This document shows positions 28,121 through 36,095 of a DNA stretch of 64,000 bases, one piece after another. Numbering within the stretch: position 1 is the first letter of the stretch; every line of letters starts with the position of its first letter. The position numbers were made by a program, and so were the translations under genes. The notes beneath the pieces are model-generated. The model saw nothing but the letters and a program-made list of their open reading frames with translations. It made no database searches and was not told the origin of the DNA. Origin of the DNA: a virus; IMG/VR virus record IMGVR_UViG_3300023202_000142, positions 62,001 through 126,000 of that record; one strand, 5' to 3'.

Positions 28121-28478
28121 TCGTGATGCAGCTCGTCGGAAGGAACAGGAGTGGGCCAGGTTGGCTAGCTCCAGGACCGATAGCGAGTTTATGGTTGTCG
28201 AAGATGTCAAGTCTCCCGAGGTCCCGGATCTCAGTGACTGGTCGTCTTCGGGCCATCCCGAGGTCAACGTGCAGGCTACTCGGTTGGAGATGAGGCTGGG
28301 TCATCTGGCTTCGCAGTTGGCTGTATTCTTTTTGCGGTTCCATTGGGTGCCGTTTTTCACGGCTCTTGGCATGTTCTGGGCTCGACGAGCCTTCTGGTTT
28401 ACTGGCGGGGAGATCCCGGTCGGTGACCCATCCCAGGTCAGGGACCACAACTATCTCACCGGGCGTCACAGAAGGTAG
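28059..28478 (+). CDS. Putative membrane-associated protein
   Basis: A 139-residue protein from ATG 28059, with AGGAGG about ten bases upstream. A polar, Thr/Arg-rich start (TTSQRSTTTKTKTAPRIDRD) is followed at about residues 85-115 by a hydrophobic region (LASQLAVFFLRFHWVPFFTA, then LGMFWARRAFWF) that could lie in or on the membrane. It ends in a basic tail. No family is recognised. Confidence 0.6.
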   Translation: MSDTTSQRSTTTKTKTAPRIDRDAARRKEQEWARLASSRTDSEFMVVEDVKSPEVPDLSDWSSSGHPEVNVQATRLEMRLGHLASQLAVFFLRFHWVPFFTALGMFWARRAFWFTGGEIPVGDPSQVRDHNYLTGRHRR

Positions 28479-28539
28479 TTGCCGACCGCGGGTGCATCCC
28501 TTACGGTAGTGCACTCTCTTCACGTTGTCGGAGGCCGTG

Positions 28540-28815
28540 ATGCTGCGCAAACCTCTTGTTGGGGAGATCGTTACGACGCCGGATGGCGACGGTACGGTTG
28601 TGTCCGTTCAGGAGTACCTCGATCAGTCTGAGGCTGGCTCGCAGGAGTTCGAGGCATTTCTCAGGTCCAGGTTGGGCCGAGATTTTGCGCGGCAATATTT
28701 CACGGCCGAGGTCGAGGTGGATGGCGAGGTAAAGGACTTTGAGTGCTGGGAATTGGACTATGATGCCGAACGAGACCCGGAGGAGGCTCCTTGGCGAGCG
28801 CCTCAAGGGGATTGA
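28540..28815 (+). CDS. Unknown small protein
   Basis: A 91-residue protein from ATG 28540 with GGAGG seven bases upstream (TTG 28525 is the longer alternative). It starts with a beta domain (VGEIVTTPDGDGTVVSVQEY) like a small KOW/SH3-type strand set, followed by LGRDFARQYFTAEVEVDGEV. The product ends in an acidic tail. GTGCAC (28509-28514) and GTGCAT just upstream suggest a promoter of the same class, with TTGCCG and TACGGT as poor boxes. It overlaps the initiator-like gene. Confidence 0.62.
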   Translation: MLRKPLVGEIVTTPDGDGTVVSVQEYLDQSEAGSQEFEAFLRSRLGRDFARQYFTAEVEVDGEVKDFECWELDYDAERDPEEAPWRAPQGD

Positions 28816-29767
28816 GGAGATCGGGGCGAAGGCGTGGATCGTCTACGAGGTGTTGCGGTCGGTGCAGCCGTATCGGGATCTGGACTGGGAGTATCGACCT
28901 GGTGTGGACGTACCGGATGGCGACGCCGTCGTCGCCGAGGTCCAGTTTGAGAGGTTTGTTGGTATGTCTGGTCCCGACGAGGTCGAGTCTCTTGTGAGGG
29001 CGCTTTGCGCGAAGAACCCGGAAGGGTCTTGGGTCTATGACTACGAGGTCACCGATGACTCGGTTGTTGCGGTGGTTGGTGTCTACCAGGAGCCAACCAT
29101 TCGATTCGCAGCGGAACTGTTGGTGCAGGTGCGGCGTTCCCGGGTTGAGCGCGACCTGGGTCCGCCTATTCGGCCGAAGGTCGGCAGTAGCACCCGGGTG
29201 CAGACGGCCAAAGAAATGCGAGAGAAAGCGAAGGCGGAGACTGACGAGAAGCGTGAGAGGAACCGGAAGCGCCGCGAGAGGCGATCGATCAAGAAGACGT
29301 CCAGTAAGGCGGGCACGCGAGGCTCCCGTGCGCGAGGGAAGAGCTGGGTGGACCCCGAGGGTATCGAGGGGGTTAAAGAGGACAAGGAAGGACTGTGGCG
29401 CCTTTATGAGGACCTGTTTGTCGAGCATTTTGGCTATGACCCCGGCGTGTTCAAGAAGGGCGTCCCGACGACGAAGGGCGCCAACCAGCTCGCCGCGGTT
29501 GCCAATGAGTATGGCGTAGATACCGCAATTAAGGCCGTGGCTTACGCGGTCAGGAATTGGGAGGAGTATCAGAAGATCAAGGGCGATGCCCGGACCCCGA
29601 TGCCGAGTGTTCTGTGGGGCATTCGTCATGAACTGTGCCCGCCGATCAAGCAGGGCCTGGACCCCTGGGCTGAGCTGAGGCGACTGAGGAAACGCAAGAC
29701 CGGCAAGGACAAGTTGAAGGATCGCGAGTGGAAGGAAGGCGACGAGGGAGAGATCGGGGAATGGTGA
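28760..29767 (+). CDS. Replication-initiator-like protein, partner of the helicase loader
   Basis: A 335-residue protein from ATG 28760. The N-terminal 140 residues are mixed, followed by a basic linker (REKAKAETDEKRERNRKRRE). A helical C-terminal domain begins LWRLYEDLFVEHFGYDPGVF. The end KLKDREWKEGDEGEIGEW copies the end of the gene at 23639. The stop overlaps the ATG of a DnaC-like loader in the same GAATGGTGA junction. An origin-binding or loader-recruiting role is likely (inference). It contains copy 3 of the palindromic 14-mer. Confidence 0.65.
   Translation: MMPNETRRRLLGERLKGIEEIGAKAWIVYEVLRSVQPYRDLDWEYRPGVDVPDGDAVVAEVQFERFVGMSGPDEVESLVRALCAKNPEGSWVYDYEVTDDSVVAVVGVYQEPTIRFAAELLVQVRRSRVERDLGPPIRPKVGSSTRVQTAKEMREKAKAETDEKRERNRKRRERRSIKKTSSKAGTRGSRARGKSWVDPEGIEGVKEDKEGLWRLYEDLFVEHFGYDPGVFKKGVPTTKGANQLAAVANEYGVDTAIKAVAYAVRNWEEYQKIKGDARTPMPSVLWGIRHELCPPIKQGLDPWAELRRLRKRKTGKDKLKDREWKEGDEGEIGEW
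29190..29203. repeat. Palindromic 14-mer repeat, copy 3
   Basis: GCACCCGGGTGCAG within the gene at 28760-29767, preceded by TA as in copy 4. Confidence 0.85.
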
Positions 29768-30402
29768 ACTACTGGCTAGACGAGGCGCGGGTCCTAGAGG
29801 AGGCTGATTACGGGCGTATGAACATGCCTGTGCGTTACCGCGATGCGGTGTGGGATCGTGTGCCTGAAGGCTCGGCAAAAAAGTTCGTAGGGGTCTACCT
29901 TGAGAAGTTGCGTATGATGCGTGATGAGGGGACCGGGTTCTACGTCTATGGGCCCAACGGCCACGGAAAGACCGCGTTAGCTTGCATTGTTTTGCGCGCC
30001 TTTCGGTCTCACGGTCAGCCCTGCCTGTTTGTTCGTCACAGCAAGTTGATTCGGTCGGCCTACAAGGACATTCGGTTGTTCGAGGATGCGCCTCCGCTGT
30101 GGGATCTATCCAGGTCTGTCGACGTGCTGCTGATCGACGATTTCGGCAAGGCGCACGAGTCTGAGTCTGGGTTTTCTGATGCCGAACTCGAAGACCTTTT
30201 GCGCGACCGATATGACAACCGTCTTGTGACTATCTTCACCTCCAACCTGTCGGGCACGAAGCTCGCTGAGCGCGGGGTGATTGAGTCGACTATCTCGGTC
30301 TTGCAAGGGATGGCGGTTCCGTTGGGCCTCATTGGTGAGGGTCAGCGAGCGCAGGAATCCAAGGACGTTTTGAGCATGCTTCTAGGAGAAATTGATGAGT
30401 GA
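29761..30402 (+). CDS. DnaC/DnaI-like AAA+ helicase loader
   Basis: A 213-residue AAA+ ATPase from ATG 29761. Walker A is YGPNGHGKTALA at about residue 63 and Walker B is DVLLIDDFGKA at about 121. VTIFTSNLSG is sensor I, and an Arg-containing end follows. Family members open the hexameric DnaB ring and place it on DNA. The DnaB-like helicase lies two genes downstream, which supports this. It is translationally coupled to the initiator-like gene upstream. Confidence 0.86.
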   Translation: MVNYWLDEARVLEEADYGRMNMPVRYRDAVWDRVPEGSAKKFVGVYLEKLRMMRDEGTGFYVYGPNGHGKTALACIVLRAFRSHGQPCLFVRHSKLIRSAYKDIRLFEDAPPLWDLSRSVDVLLIDDFGKAHESESGFSDAELEDLLRDRYDNRLVTIFTSNLSGTKLAERGVIESTISVLQGMAVPLGLIGEGQRAQESKDVLSMLLGEIDE

Positions 30403-31039
30403 TCTCGTGAACAAGTTGGTGTCCCGGTTCGACTCGGTGGCGCAGAAGATCTTCCAGGCTCCGATTGAGTCGCTGTCATTCGAGGAGCGCGCTGTGGTTA
30501 GCGCCGCCCTCGCGGTGATCGACAAACACATGAAGGACCGCAGGAAGCGAATCTCCGATCTGCTTCAAGAGCAGATTGAGTTTGGCGACACCGAAGGTTG
30601 GGAGACCGAGCCGACTGAGTCAGGAAAGTCGGTGCGCGTCGACATGCCGCACGTCAAGCTCATGCGGACGGAGTCTGGGGGCGGGCGCAGTCCTGATGTC
30701 GAGAAGATGCGCGCACTGTTGGAGTCGAAAGACATCGACCCATCGAAGGTCGTCAAGCCAACAGGGTACCGCGTCAACATGGATGCGATTGAGGAGGCGA
30801 TTGAGGAGTTCGATCTTGATCGCGACGCGCTGCTGACCCCAAAGGGCTGGGAGGTCGATGAGTCGATCCTTGGCGCGCTCATCGAACTTGGGCACCTCAC
30901 GCTCGAAGAGGTCGAGAACACGTCGACGGAGATCCCGAAGCGGGTGTCACTTCGATGCACTTTCGAGAAGGACACGCAGCAGATGTTGCTGGATCAGATG
31001 AAGGCCATGGAGGGCGAGGGTGGGTCGGACGACGATTGA
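30395..31039 (+). CDS. Unknown charged helical protein
   Basis: A 214-residue protein from ATG 30395 (AGGAGA upstream). MSDLVNKLVSRFDSVAQKIF is followed by a long charged helix (VIDKHMKDRRKRISDLLQEQ) and an acidic middle. The C-terminal domain includes EIPKRVSLRCTFEKDTQQML. It lies between the loader and the helicase and overlaps both, so it probably belongs to the replication complex, but I recognise no family. Confidence 0.68.
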   Translation: MSDLVNKLVSRFDSVAQKIFQAPIESLSFEERAVVSAALAVIDKHMKDRRKRISDLLQEQIEFGDTEGWETEPTESGKSVRVDMPHVKLMRTESGGGRSPDVEKMRALLESKDIDPSKVVKPTGYRVNMDAIEEAIEEFDLDRDALLTPKGWEVDESILGALIELGHLTLEEVENTSTEIPKRVSLRCTFEKDTQQMLLDQMKAMEGEGGSDDD

Positions 31040-32306
31040 TCAGGTGATGTTTCGGCGTTCCGTTGAGGAGTTTGGCGCCCCGTGGCACATCGAAGAATTG
31101 GGACTGAAGCGCGAGCACTTGGAGCCTGATGTTCAGGCTGCCTGGGAGTTCGTAGAGTCCTACATGAAAGAGAACCACGGGGAGATCCCGAGTGACGAGT
31201 TGATCGTCTACGAGATGGGCTGGAACGAGGTTCCGCTCGAAGACCTTCCGGCTGGATCGGTGAAGTACTTTGCGACCGAGATCAAGCGCAGGGAGGTCCA
31301 GGGGCAACTCAACGACATTCTCGACGAGGTCGATTTCATCATGAAAGGCGGGGGCGACTCTGTCTTCGAGGCGCAGTCCAGGCTCATTGAGCTGGTGGAC
31401 GATCTTCGGGCGTTTGGTCTGACGCGAATTTCTGCCGTCAACATCTTCGACCTCTACCCCAAGGTCGAAAAGAACTACGAGCAGTACCAGCAGGGTGATG
31501 TTGGTATCGAGACCCCGTGGCCGACGATGACTGAGTCGATCCTTGGCTTTCAGCTCGGCCATGTCGTTTACTTCGTGGCGCGCCCACAGACAGGGAAGAC
31601 CTGGGCGCTGCTGCGGACCGCGATGCACTGCTATGACTCCGGCCATCGGGTTTTGATGGTCACGCCGGAACTGACTGAGGACGAGTGCGCTGAGCGCCTC
31701 GCGTGCATGCAGGCGCACGTGAGCTACTCGGCGTTTACTCGCGGCCGTCTTGATCCGTACGCCGAAGATCGGCTCAAGAAGCACATCGAGGAGTGCAAGG
31801 AACTCAACGGGTTCTGGGTCAGTGACTCAACGATGGAGTTCGACAAGACCGAGGTTGAGGCGCTGGTGAGCCAGTTCGACCCCGACGTCATCGCAGTGGA
31901 CTCGATCTACTGTTTCGGCGATGGCCGGAACAGAAATGAGCGGATTGCGAATGCGAGTCCGTGGCTGATCGAACTGGCCAGGAAGCATGGGCGCAAGCGC
32001 CTGGTTCTTGCGACATCTCAGATGAACCGGAAGGCGATCAACGCGGAGACGACTACAATTGAGAACATCTACGGGTCGGACGCCGTGGGGCAAGACGCAC
32101 ACGTGATTTACGGGCTGTTTGCCTCGGACGAGATGTATCGAGACAAGCGGCTGGGGATGACCCAGCTCAAGGTGCGCCGCGGAGTGCGGCATGACCCGTT
32201 CTACTGTAACTGGGACCTCGACGTGATGGATTTCGGGGAGACCCGTACCAACCAAACTGGCTACGAACGAGAGGAGGATGAGGATGACGACGCCTACAAC
32301 TATTGA
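31020..32306 (+). CDS. DnaB-like replicative helicase
   Basis: A 428-residue protein from GTG 31020. A helical N-terminal domain (1-150) is followed by a RecA-fold motor with Walker A FVARPQTGKTWALL (about 188), a DnaB-type motif RVLMVTPELTEDECAERLAC, Walker B DVIAVDSIYCFGD (about 290) and the ATSQMNR segment (about 333). It ends in an acidic tail (EREEDEDDDAYNY). It should unwind DNA 5'-3' at the fork together with the primase at 33657 and the loader at 29761. Confidence 0.87.
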   Translation: MGRTTIDQVMFRRSVEEFGAPWHIEELGLKREHLEPDVQAAWEFVESYMKENHGEIPSDELIVYEMGWNEVPLEDLPAGSVKYFATEIKRREVQGQLNDILDEVDFIMKGGGDSVFEAQSRLIELVDDLRAFGLTRISAVNIFDLYPKVEKNYEQYQQGDVGIETPWPTMTESILGFQLGHVVYFVARPQTGKTWALLRTAMHCYDSGHRVLMVTPELTEDECAERLACMQAHVSYSAFTRGRLDPYAEDRLKKHIEECKELNGFWVSDSTMEFDKTEVEALVSQFDPDVIAVDSIYCFGDGRNRNERIANASPWLIELARKHGRKRLVLATSQMNRKAINAETTTIENIYGSDAVGQDAHVIYGLFASDEMYRDKRLGMTQLKVRRGVRHDPFYCNWDLDVMDFGETRTNQTGYEREEDEDDDAYNY

Positions 32307-32697
32307 TGTTTACGCAGCGCGCGCCCGCGCGGAGCTTTTGAGGCGTAAGTTTTCGGTGAAGCAGGTCAAGGAGGGCGAGTTCGATCTCGGATTGGGGAAC
32401 TACTACCTGATCCGGGTCGGCATCGTTGAGGAGGATCTGGAGATCAAGGTCGATGAGTTCGTTGACCTTCTGGAGACGAGTCTCAAGAAGTATCTCGATG
32501 ATCTTCACGAGAAGGAACAGGAGTTGTCGGAGATCACGATGCAGTTACCTCCTCGGCCTGAGCCGCCCTCTCAGAGGGGTCAGCCCGCCAGAGTAGAGGA
32601 GGACGTCGACATCAAGCCGCGCACGATCCGCGATCAGATTTACCGCGAATTCCTTCACGCTCGCGCAGAGAAGCTCAAGGAAGTGAGGACGTCGTGA
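32284..32697 (+). CDS. Unknown coiled-coil protein
   Basis: A 137-residue protein from ATG 32284, six bases after GAGGAGG. A small mixed domain (ELLRRKFSVKQVKEGEFDLG) leads to a helix that may form a coiled coil (DLLETSLKKYLDDLHEKEQE). A Pro-rich linker and a basic helical end follow. It overlaps both neighbours in the replication operon. No family is recognised. Confidence 0.65.
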   Translation: MTTPTTIDVYAARARAELLRRKFSVKQVKEGEFDLGLGNYYLIRVGIVEEDLEIKVDEFVDLLETSLKKYLDDLHEKEQELSEITMQLPPRPEPPSQRGQPARVEEDVDIKPRTIRDQIYREFLHARAEKLKEVRTS

Positions 32698-33347
32698 CGC
32701 TGACTGGTGAAGAGATCAAGAAGAACATCGAGGCTGGTCTCATCGGGGTCACGCCGTTCGATCCGGTGCGTGTTGGTGCAAACAGTATCGACATGACTCT
32801 GGCGGATGAGTTGAAGGTATATGTGGATCGCGAAGGTCGTCCGCTCGACCTTGTTTATGCTGAGGCGCTCCACCTTCATCCACAGGACGGGGGATACCCT
32901 GCCGAGAATGCCATGGTGAGGAGCCTGGAGCGCCGTGGGGCGATCCTGGACGTTCGTGAGCCCCCCAGGACACGTAGGGTAAGGATCCCGGATGACGGCA
33001 TCGTGCTGCTTCCTGGTCGGGGGTACCTGGCGCGCACTGCTGAGCGGGTTTCGACGGACCACTTCGTCGCACACATGCACGGCAGGTCCAGTGTGGGTCG
33101 GTTGTTCGTTTCGGTTCACCAGACAGCAGGATGGGGCGATGTTGGATTCGCAGGAACATGGACGATGGAGATCACGGTCATTCACCCTGTCAGGGTCTAC
33201 GCCGGGATGGCCATCGCGCAACTCGCATTCGACAAGCCGCTCGGAGAGAGGACGCTGTATGGAGAGCGACGAGGGTCGAAGTACCAGGACCAGCGAGAAC
33301 CGGAGGAGTCTCGACTCTACTGGGACTTCAAAGGTCAGGAAGAATGA
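32694..33347 (+). CDS. dcd: dCTP deaminase/dUTPase-family enzyme
   Basis: A 217-residue protein from GTG 32694. It has the Dcd trimer signature HMHGRSSVGRLFVSVHQTAG, then WGDVGFAGTWTMEITV. The Ser-Ser, Arg, and Glu of TMEI correspond to the substrate and catalytic positions. MAIAQLAFDK and GSKYQDQREPEESRLY match the usual closing part. It deaminates dCTP to dUTP or handles dUTP for the thymidine pool. An inserted loop near residues 60-95 makes it longer than the standard enzyme. It is coupled to its neighbour by ATGA-type overlap. Confidence 0.85.
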   Translation: MTLTGEEIKKNIEAGLIGVTPFDPVRVGANSIDMTLADELKVYVDREGRPLDLVYAEALHLHPQDGGYPAENAMVRSLERRGAILDVREPPRTRRVRIPDDGIVLLPGRGYLARTAERVSTDHFVAHMHGRSSVGRLFVSVHQTAGWGDVGFAGTWTMEITVIHPVRVYAGMAIAQLAFDKPLGERTLYGERRGSKYQDQREPEESRLYWDFKGQEE

Positions 33348-33660
33348 CATCGTCGATATCGGCGGACCTGTGCGCGCCGAGACGGTTGAGGAGGTCGACG
33401 GAGGTTATCGTGTGAATGGTGAATTCTTCACCGAGCACGGTGTGGCCGACGCGTTGTTGTCTCGTGAGGAGGACATGGCGTCGACGATCGTCCGTCAGCT
33501 CCGTTTCCAGGAATCGATGCTGCGTTCGCAGATCGTGTTGATGGGTGACTCAAATCGGCAGGGTCATGCGGAGTGGCATGGTGCGATGCGAGAACTGGAA
33601 AGGATGCTCTACACCGTTCGCCGTATGCTGCGCCACCGCGGCGCCCGGGAGTCGGAGTGA
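33259..33660 (+). CDS. Unknown protein
   Basis: A 133-residue protein probably from ATG 33259, with GGAGAG upstream, overlapping the deaminase end in another frame. The first 30 residues are Ser/Arg-rich. A beta hairpin follows (ETVEEVDGGYRVNGEFFTEH), then a long helix (MASTIVRQLRFQESMLRSQI). An alternative start nearer the stop of dcd cannot be excluded. No family is recognised. Confidence 0.6.
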   Translation: MESDEGRSTRTSENRRSLDSTGTSKVRKNDIVDIGGPVRAETVEEVDGGYRVNGEFFTEHGVADALLSREEDMASTIVRQLRFQESMLRSQIVLMGDSNRQGHAEWHGAMRELERMLYTVRRMLRHRGARESE

Positions 33661-34901
33661 ATGAGTCGTCTGTCATCGAGTTTTTGAAGGCTCTGGGGTG
33701 CCGCAAGATTCAGGCTCAGGACCCCGACAGGGAGGGGAAGGTCAAGGTCAAGGCGACCTGTCCGTTTGAGAGGTGGGGGCATTCTGGTGGTATTGACAGT
33801 GATCCGTCGTTCAGCATCTGGGTGAATGATACGGGGGCGAGCACATACAACTGTTTTGCCTGCGGAGAGGTTCACGGCTGGGTCTGGAGCCTTCCTAAAC
33901 GACTGGCGGGGATGCCGGGAAATGATCGTAGATACCCCGAGGCCAGGAGGATTTTGCGCGAAAATGAGGTGCGAAAGCGTGGTCGAGAGGCTGGCGATTT
34001 CGTGGCTACCCACAGCAAGATGCGCAAGAGGGCGGCTAAGAGTGTGAGGTCGAAGGGTTCCCGTATGAAGACTGCGTTGGGTACTGGGTTGCCCGATGCG
34101 GCTGTTGGTGTTGATCGTGTTCAGCAGTCGATCCTTGGGGAGGATGTCGAGATCAAGCGTGATGCACTGGACGAGTCTGTGCTCGATGAGTTCCGGTCGG
34201 AGCCCCATCCTTATTTGCGGGACCGCGGCTTCTCGTTGGCCGCCTGGGATGCCTGGGGTCTAATGTGGGAAGAGAACAGGTCTGGAGACCGGATTGTGTT
34301 TCCGATCCGGGATGCTGACGGCCGTCTTCTCGCGTATTCGCGCCGCGTCACCTGGGACAAGCCGGTGTGTCAGTGGTGTGGCGCCACGAGTGGTGTCAGG
34401 TTCGGCTCAATGCGCAAAAAGGGGGACCCGAAGTCGAAGGGCGGATGCCCCAGATGTCGGAATCGGTGGATTTGGCCGAAGTACCAGCATTCCAAGGGGT
34501 TCAAGAGGAATCTGCTTCTGTATGGCGAGCACATGATCAACCGAGACCTGCGGAAAGGGGTCGTTGTCGAGGGCAATCTCGATCCGATTCGTCTGTGGCA
34601 GTTCGGTGTCCAGAATGCTGTTGCGACACTAGGGGCCAGCCCAGGGCTTGGTGGCCCAGATAGCGCAAATGGGAGGCCGGCGGAGCAGCTCTATCGCCTG
34701 GGCACGATCTTCGATGACATTTTGGTCATCGCAGACGGCGACAAAGCGGGTCGATCGATGGGCCGCATCATCCAAGACTATTTTCATGGTTGGCCGGTCA
34801 GTGTTCGCGTTGAGGTGTGCCCTGACGGCCGCGACCCCGGAGACATGGAACCGGACGATCTGCTAGACCTCATCGGACCCTTCGGGGTGCTGGTCGACTA
34901 G
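33657..34901 (+). CDS. DnaG-type DNA primase
   Basis: A 414-residue protein from GTG 33657. The N-terminal zinc finger has CPFERWGH and YNCFACGEVHGW. A basic helical linker follows, and then a second zinc ribbon (CQWCGATSG, then CPRCRNRW, about 240-270), which is an addition to the usual bacterial layout. The Toprim domain has VVVEGNLDPIRLWQFG and ILVIADGDKAGRSM, the Glu and DxD metal sites. It makes RNA primers for the DnaB-like helicase. It ends a tightly overlapped operon. Confidence 0.9.
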   Translation: MNESSVIEFLKALGCRKIQAQDPDREGKVKVKATCPFERWGHSGGIDSDPSFSIWVNDTGASTYNCFACGEVHGWVWSLPKRLAGMPGNDRRYPEARRILRENEVRKRGREAGDFVATHSKMRKRAAKSVRSKGSRMKTALGTGLPDAAVGVDRVQQSILGEDVEIKRDALDESVLDEFRSEPHPYLRDRGFSLAAWDAWGLMWEENRSGDRIVFPIRDADGRLLAYSRRVTWDKPVCQWCGATSGVRFGSMRKKGDPKSKGGCPRCRNRWIWPKYQHSKGFKRNLLLYGEHMINRDLRKGVVVEGNLDPIRLWQFGVQNAVATLGASPGLGGPDSANGRPAEQLYRLGTIFDDILVIADGDKAGRSMGRIIQDYFHGWPVSVRVEVCPDGRDPGDMEPDDLLDLIGPFGVLVD

Positions 34902-34914
34902 CACAACGTCGCTG

Positions 34915-34941
34915 TTGACGTCATCCGATGAAGTGTACTAA
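34915..34941 (+). promoter_or_regulatory. Probable promoter for the ssDNA-binding protein
   Basis: TTGACG, 15-bp spacer, TACTAA. A 17-bp spacer would give CTAAGT instead. GTGTACTAAGTTCAC overlaps it, a variant of the GTGCAC motif. It lies in the only sizeable gap in this part of the operon. Confidence 0.55.
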
Positions 34942-35026
34942 GTTCACATTTCTAACCAACGAGGGCACGTAAATAGCGGTCAAAGAAGACCCAAATCAGA
35001 CGCCCTACGAAGCAAGGAGAAGCGAA

Positions 35027-35968
35027 ATGGCATCACGAAGATCTGGAGGACGGCGTTCGTCGCGTCGAGGTTCGAGTAAGGGTTCTGGCCGTAAGGGCAG
35101 GGGCTCGCGTCGATCGCGCAAGGATGACGCGCCTGAGCGCGATGAGGCTGCCGGAGGCGAGGAGAATCAGTGGTTCTCGCGCGGCGCTGACAGCCTGGAG
35201 AAAGAGAAGGAAGACAAGAAAGGGCAGTATCGCGGTGGCGGACCCAGGGAGTTCGACCCGCGGCGCATCTTTCGCTGGTTCATTCCGAACACCGAACTGG
35301 GGGAGCCCAAAGAGGTCCTGTTCCTCGAATCGGACTGTCTCAACGCCTGGATGCATCATTTCAAGAATGATGGGAGGTGGGGCAACTGGGAGACGTGTCC
35401 GCGGCTGACGGGCATGAAGGATGAGCACGGGGATCCGGTGAGCTGTCCGCTGTGCGACAAGGACGACAACGTCTCGACGTCGCTGCTGGGTCACTACACG
35501 ATCCTCGATGTCACGGGGTGGGACGGCGGCGACGGTCATCGCATGGGCCTGAAGATCCTTCCGGCGAAGGAAGAACTGGTCAACAAGCTCGCCCGTCGTC
35601 GTGACAAGTTCCTCGATGACGGCCATGACGGTCTGTTCGGCGCGCTGTTTACCGTGGTTCGAGACACCAAAGACTCGGACAACTGCGGCAACGACTGGGC
35701 GTATGAGGAGCACGTCGACGTCGAGCGATTCCTCGAAGACAACTTCGAGGCGATCGCGACTGGCCTGGACTGGTTCCCCGAGGGCTGGTTTTGGGAGGGC
35801 GAGGGAGATGATCGCGAGTACTGGCTCGGTCCGTTCAAGTGGATGGATATCGTCGCTCCGCGCGACCCTGCGGTGATCGCAGACATCATCGGTGCGAACT
35901 ACGATGGTGCCGAGTTTGATCCCGATGATCTCGACGTCGGCGCCGACGACGACGACCCGGGCTACTGA
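35027..35968 (+). CDS. Putative ssDNA-binding protein (gp32-like role)
   Basis: A 313-residue protein from ATG 35027. An Arg/Ser/Gly-rich basic start (about 1-40) is followed by a core with aromatic residues (FRWFIPNTELGEPKEVLFLE) and a zinc-type pair (ETCPRL, then SCPLCDKDDN, about 125-150). The end is acidic (FDPDDLDVGADDDDPGY), as in gp32 and SSB proteins, where the tail binds partners. It has its own promoter and lies amid primase, helicases and RecA. The assignment rests on layout and context. Confidence 0.65.
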   Translation: MASRRSGGRRSSRRGSSKGSGRKGRGSRRSRKDDAPERDEAAGGEENQWFSRGADSLEKEKEDKKGQYRGGGPREFDPRRIFRWFIPNTELGEPKEVLFLESDCLNAWMHHFKNDGRWGNWETCPRLTGMKDEHGDPVSCPLCDKDDNVSTSLLGHYTILDVTGWDGGDGHRMGLKILPAKEELVNKLARRRDKFLDDGHDGLFGALFTVVRDTKDSDNCGNDWAYEEHVDVERFLEDNFEAIATGLDWFPEGWFWEGEGDDREYWLGPFKWMDIVAPRDPAVIADIIGANYDGAEFDPDDLDVGADDDDPGY

Positions 35969-35976
35969 GCCGATTC

Positions 35977-36006
35977 GGCGCGGTCGGCGTCATAGCCGGC
36001 CGCGCC
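35977..36006 (+). terminator. Long hairpin after the ssDNA-binding gene
   Basis: A 12-pair helix: GGCGCGG, a T-G pair and CGGC pair with GCCG, G and CCGCGCC around loop GTCATA. Only CTTG follows, so it is a weak terminator by sequence and may instead stabilise the message end or belong to the structure that follows. Confidence 0.6.
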
Positions 36007-36009
36007 CTT

Positions 36010-36078
36010 GCGGCACCCACTTCCGAGGAACCGGAAGATGCGGTCGACACGGCTTGTCGTGCTCTCCGCGGGTGCCGC
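36010..36078 (+). ncRNA. Candidate three-way-junction RNA element in the leader of the next gene
   Basis: A 9-bp closing helix GCGGCACCC (36010-36018)/GGGTGCCGC (36070-36078) encloses two hairpins: CTTCCG-AGGAAC-CGGAAG (36020-36037) and CGACA-CGGCT-TGTCG (36045-36059). It begins three bases after the preceding hairpin and ends 17 bases before the ATG at 36096. It could be a cis-regulatory leader or a small RNA. The AGGA in the first loop is the type of sequence CsrA binds. Confidence 0.5.
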
Positions 36079-36095
36079 TCCCCCTGGGAGCAACC

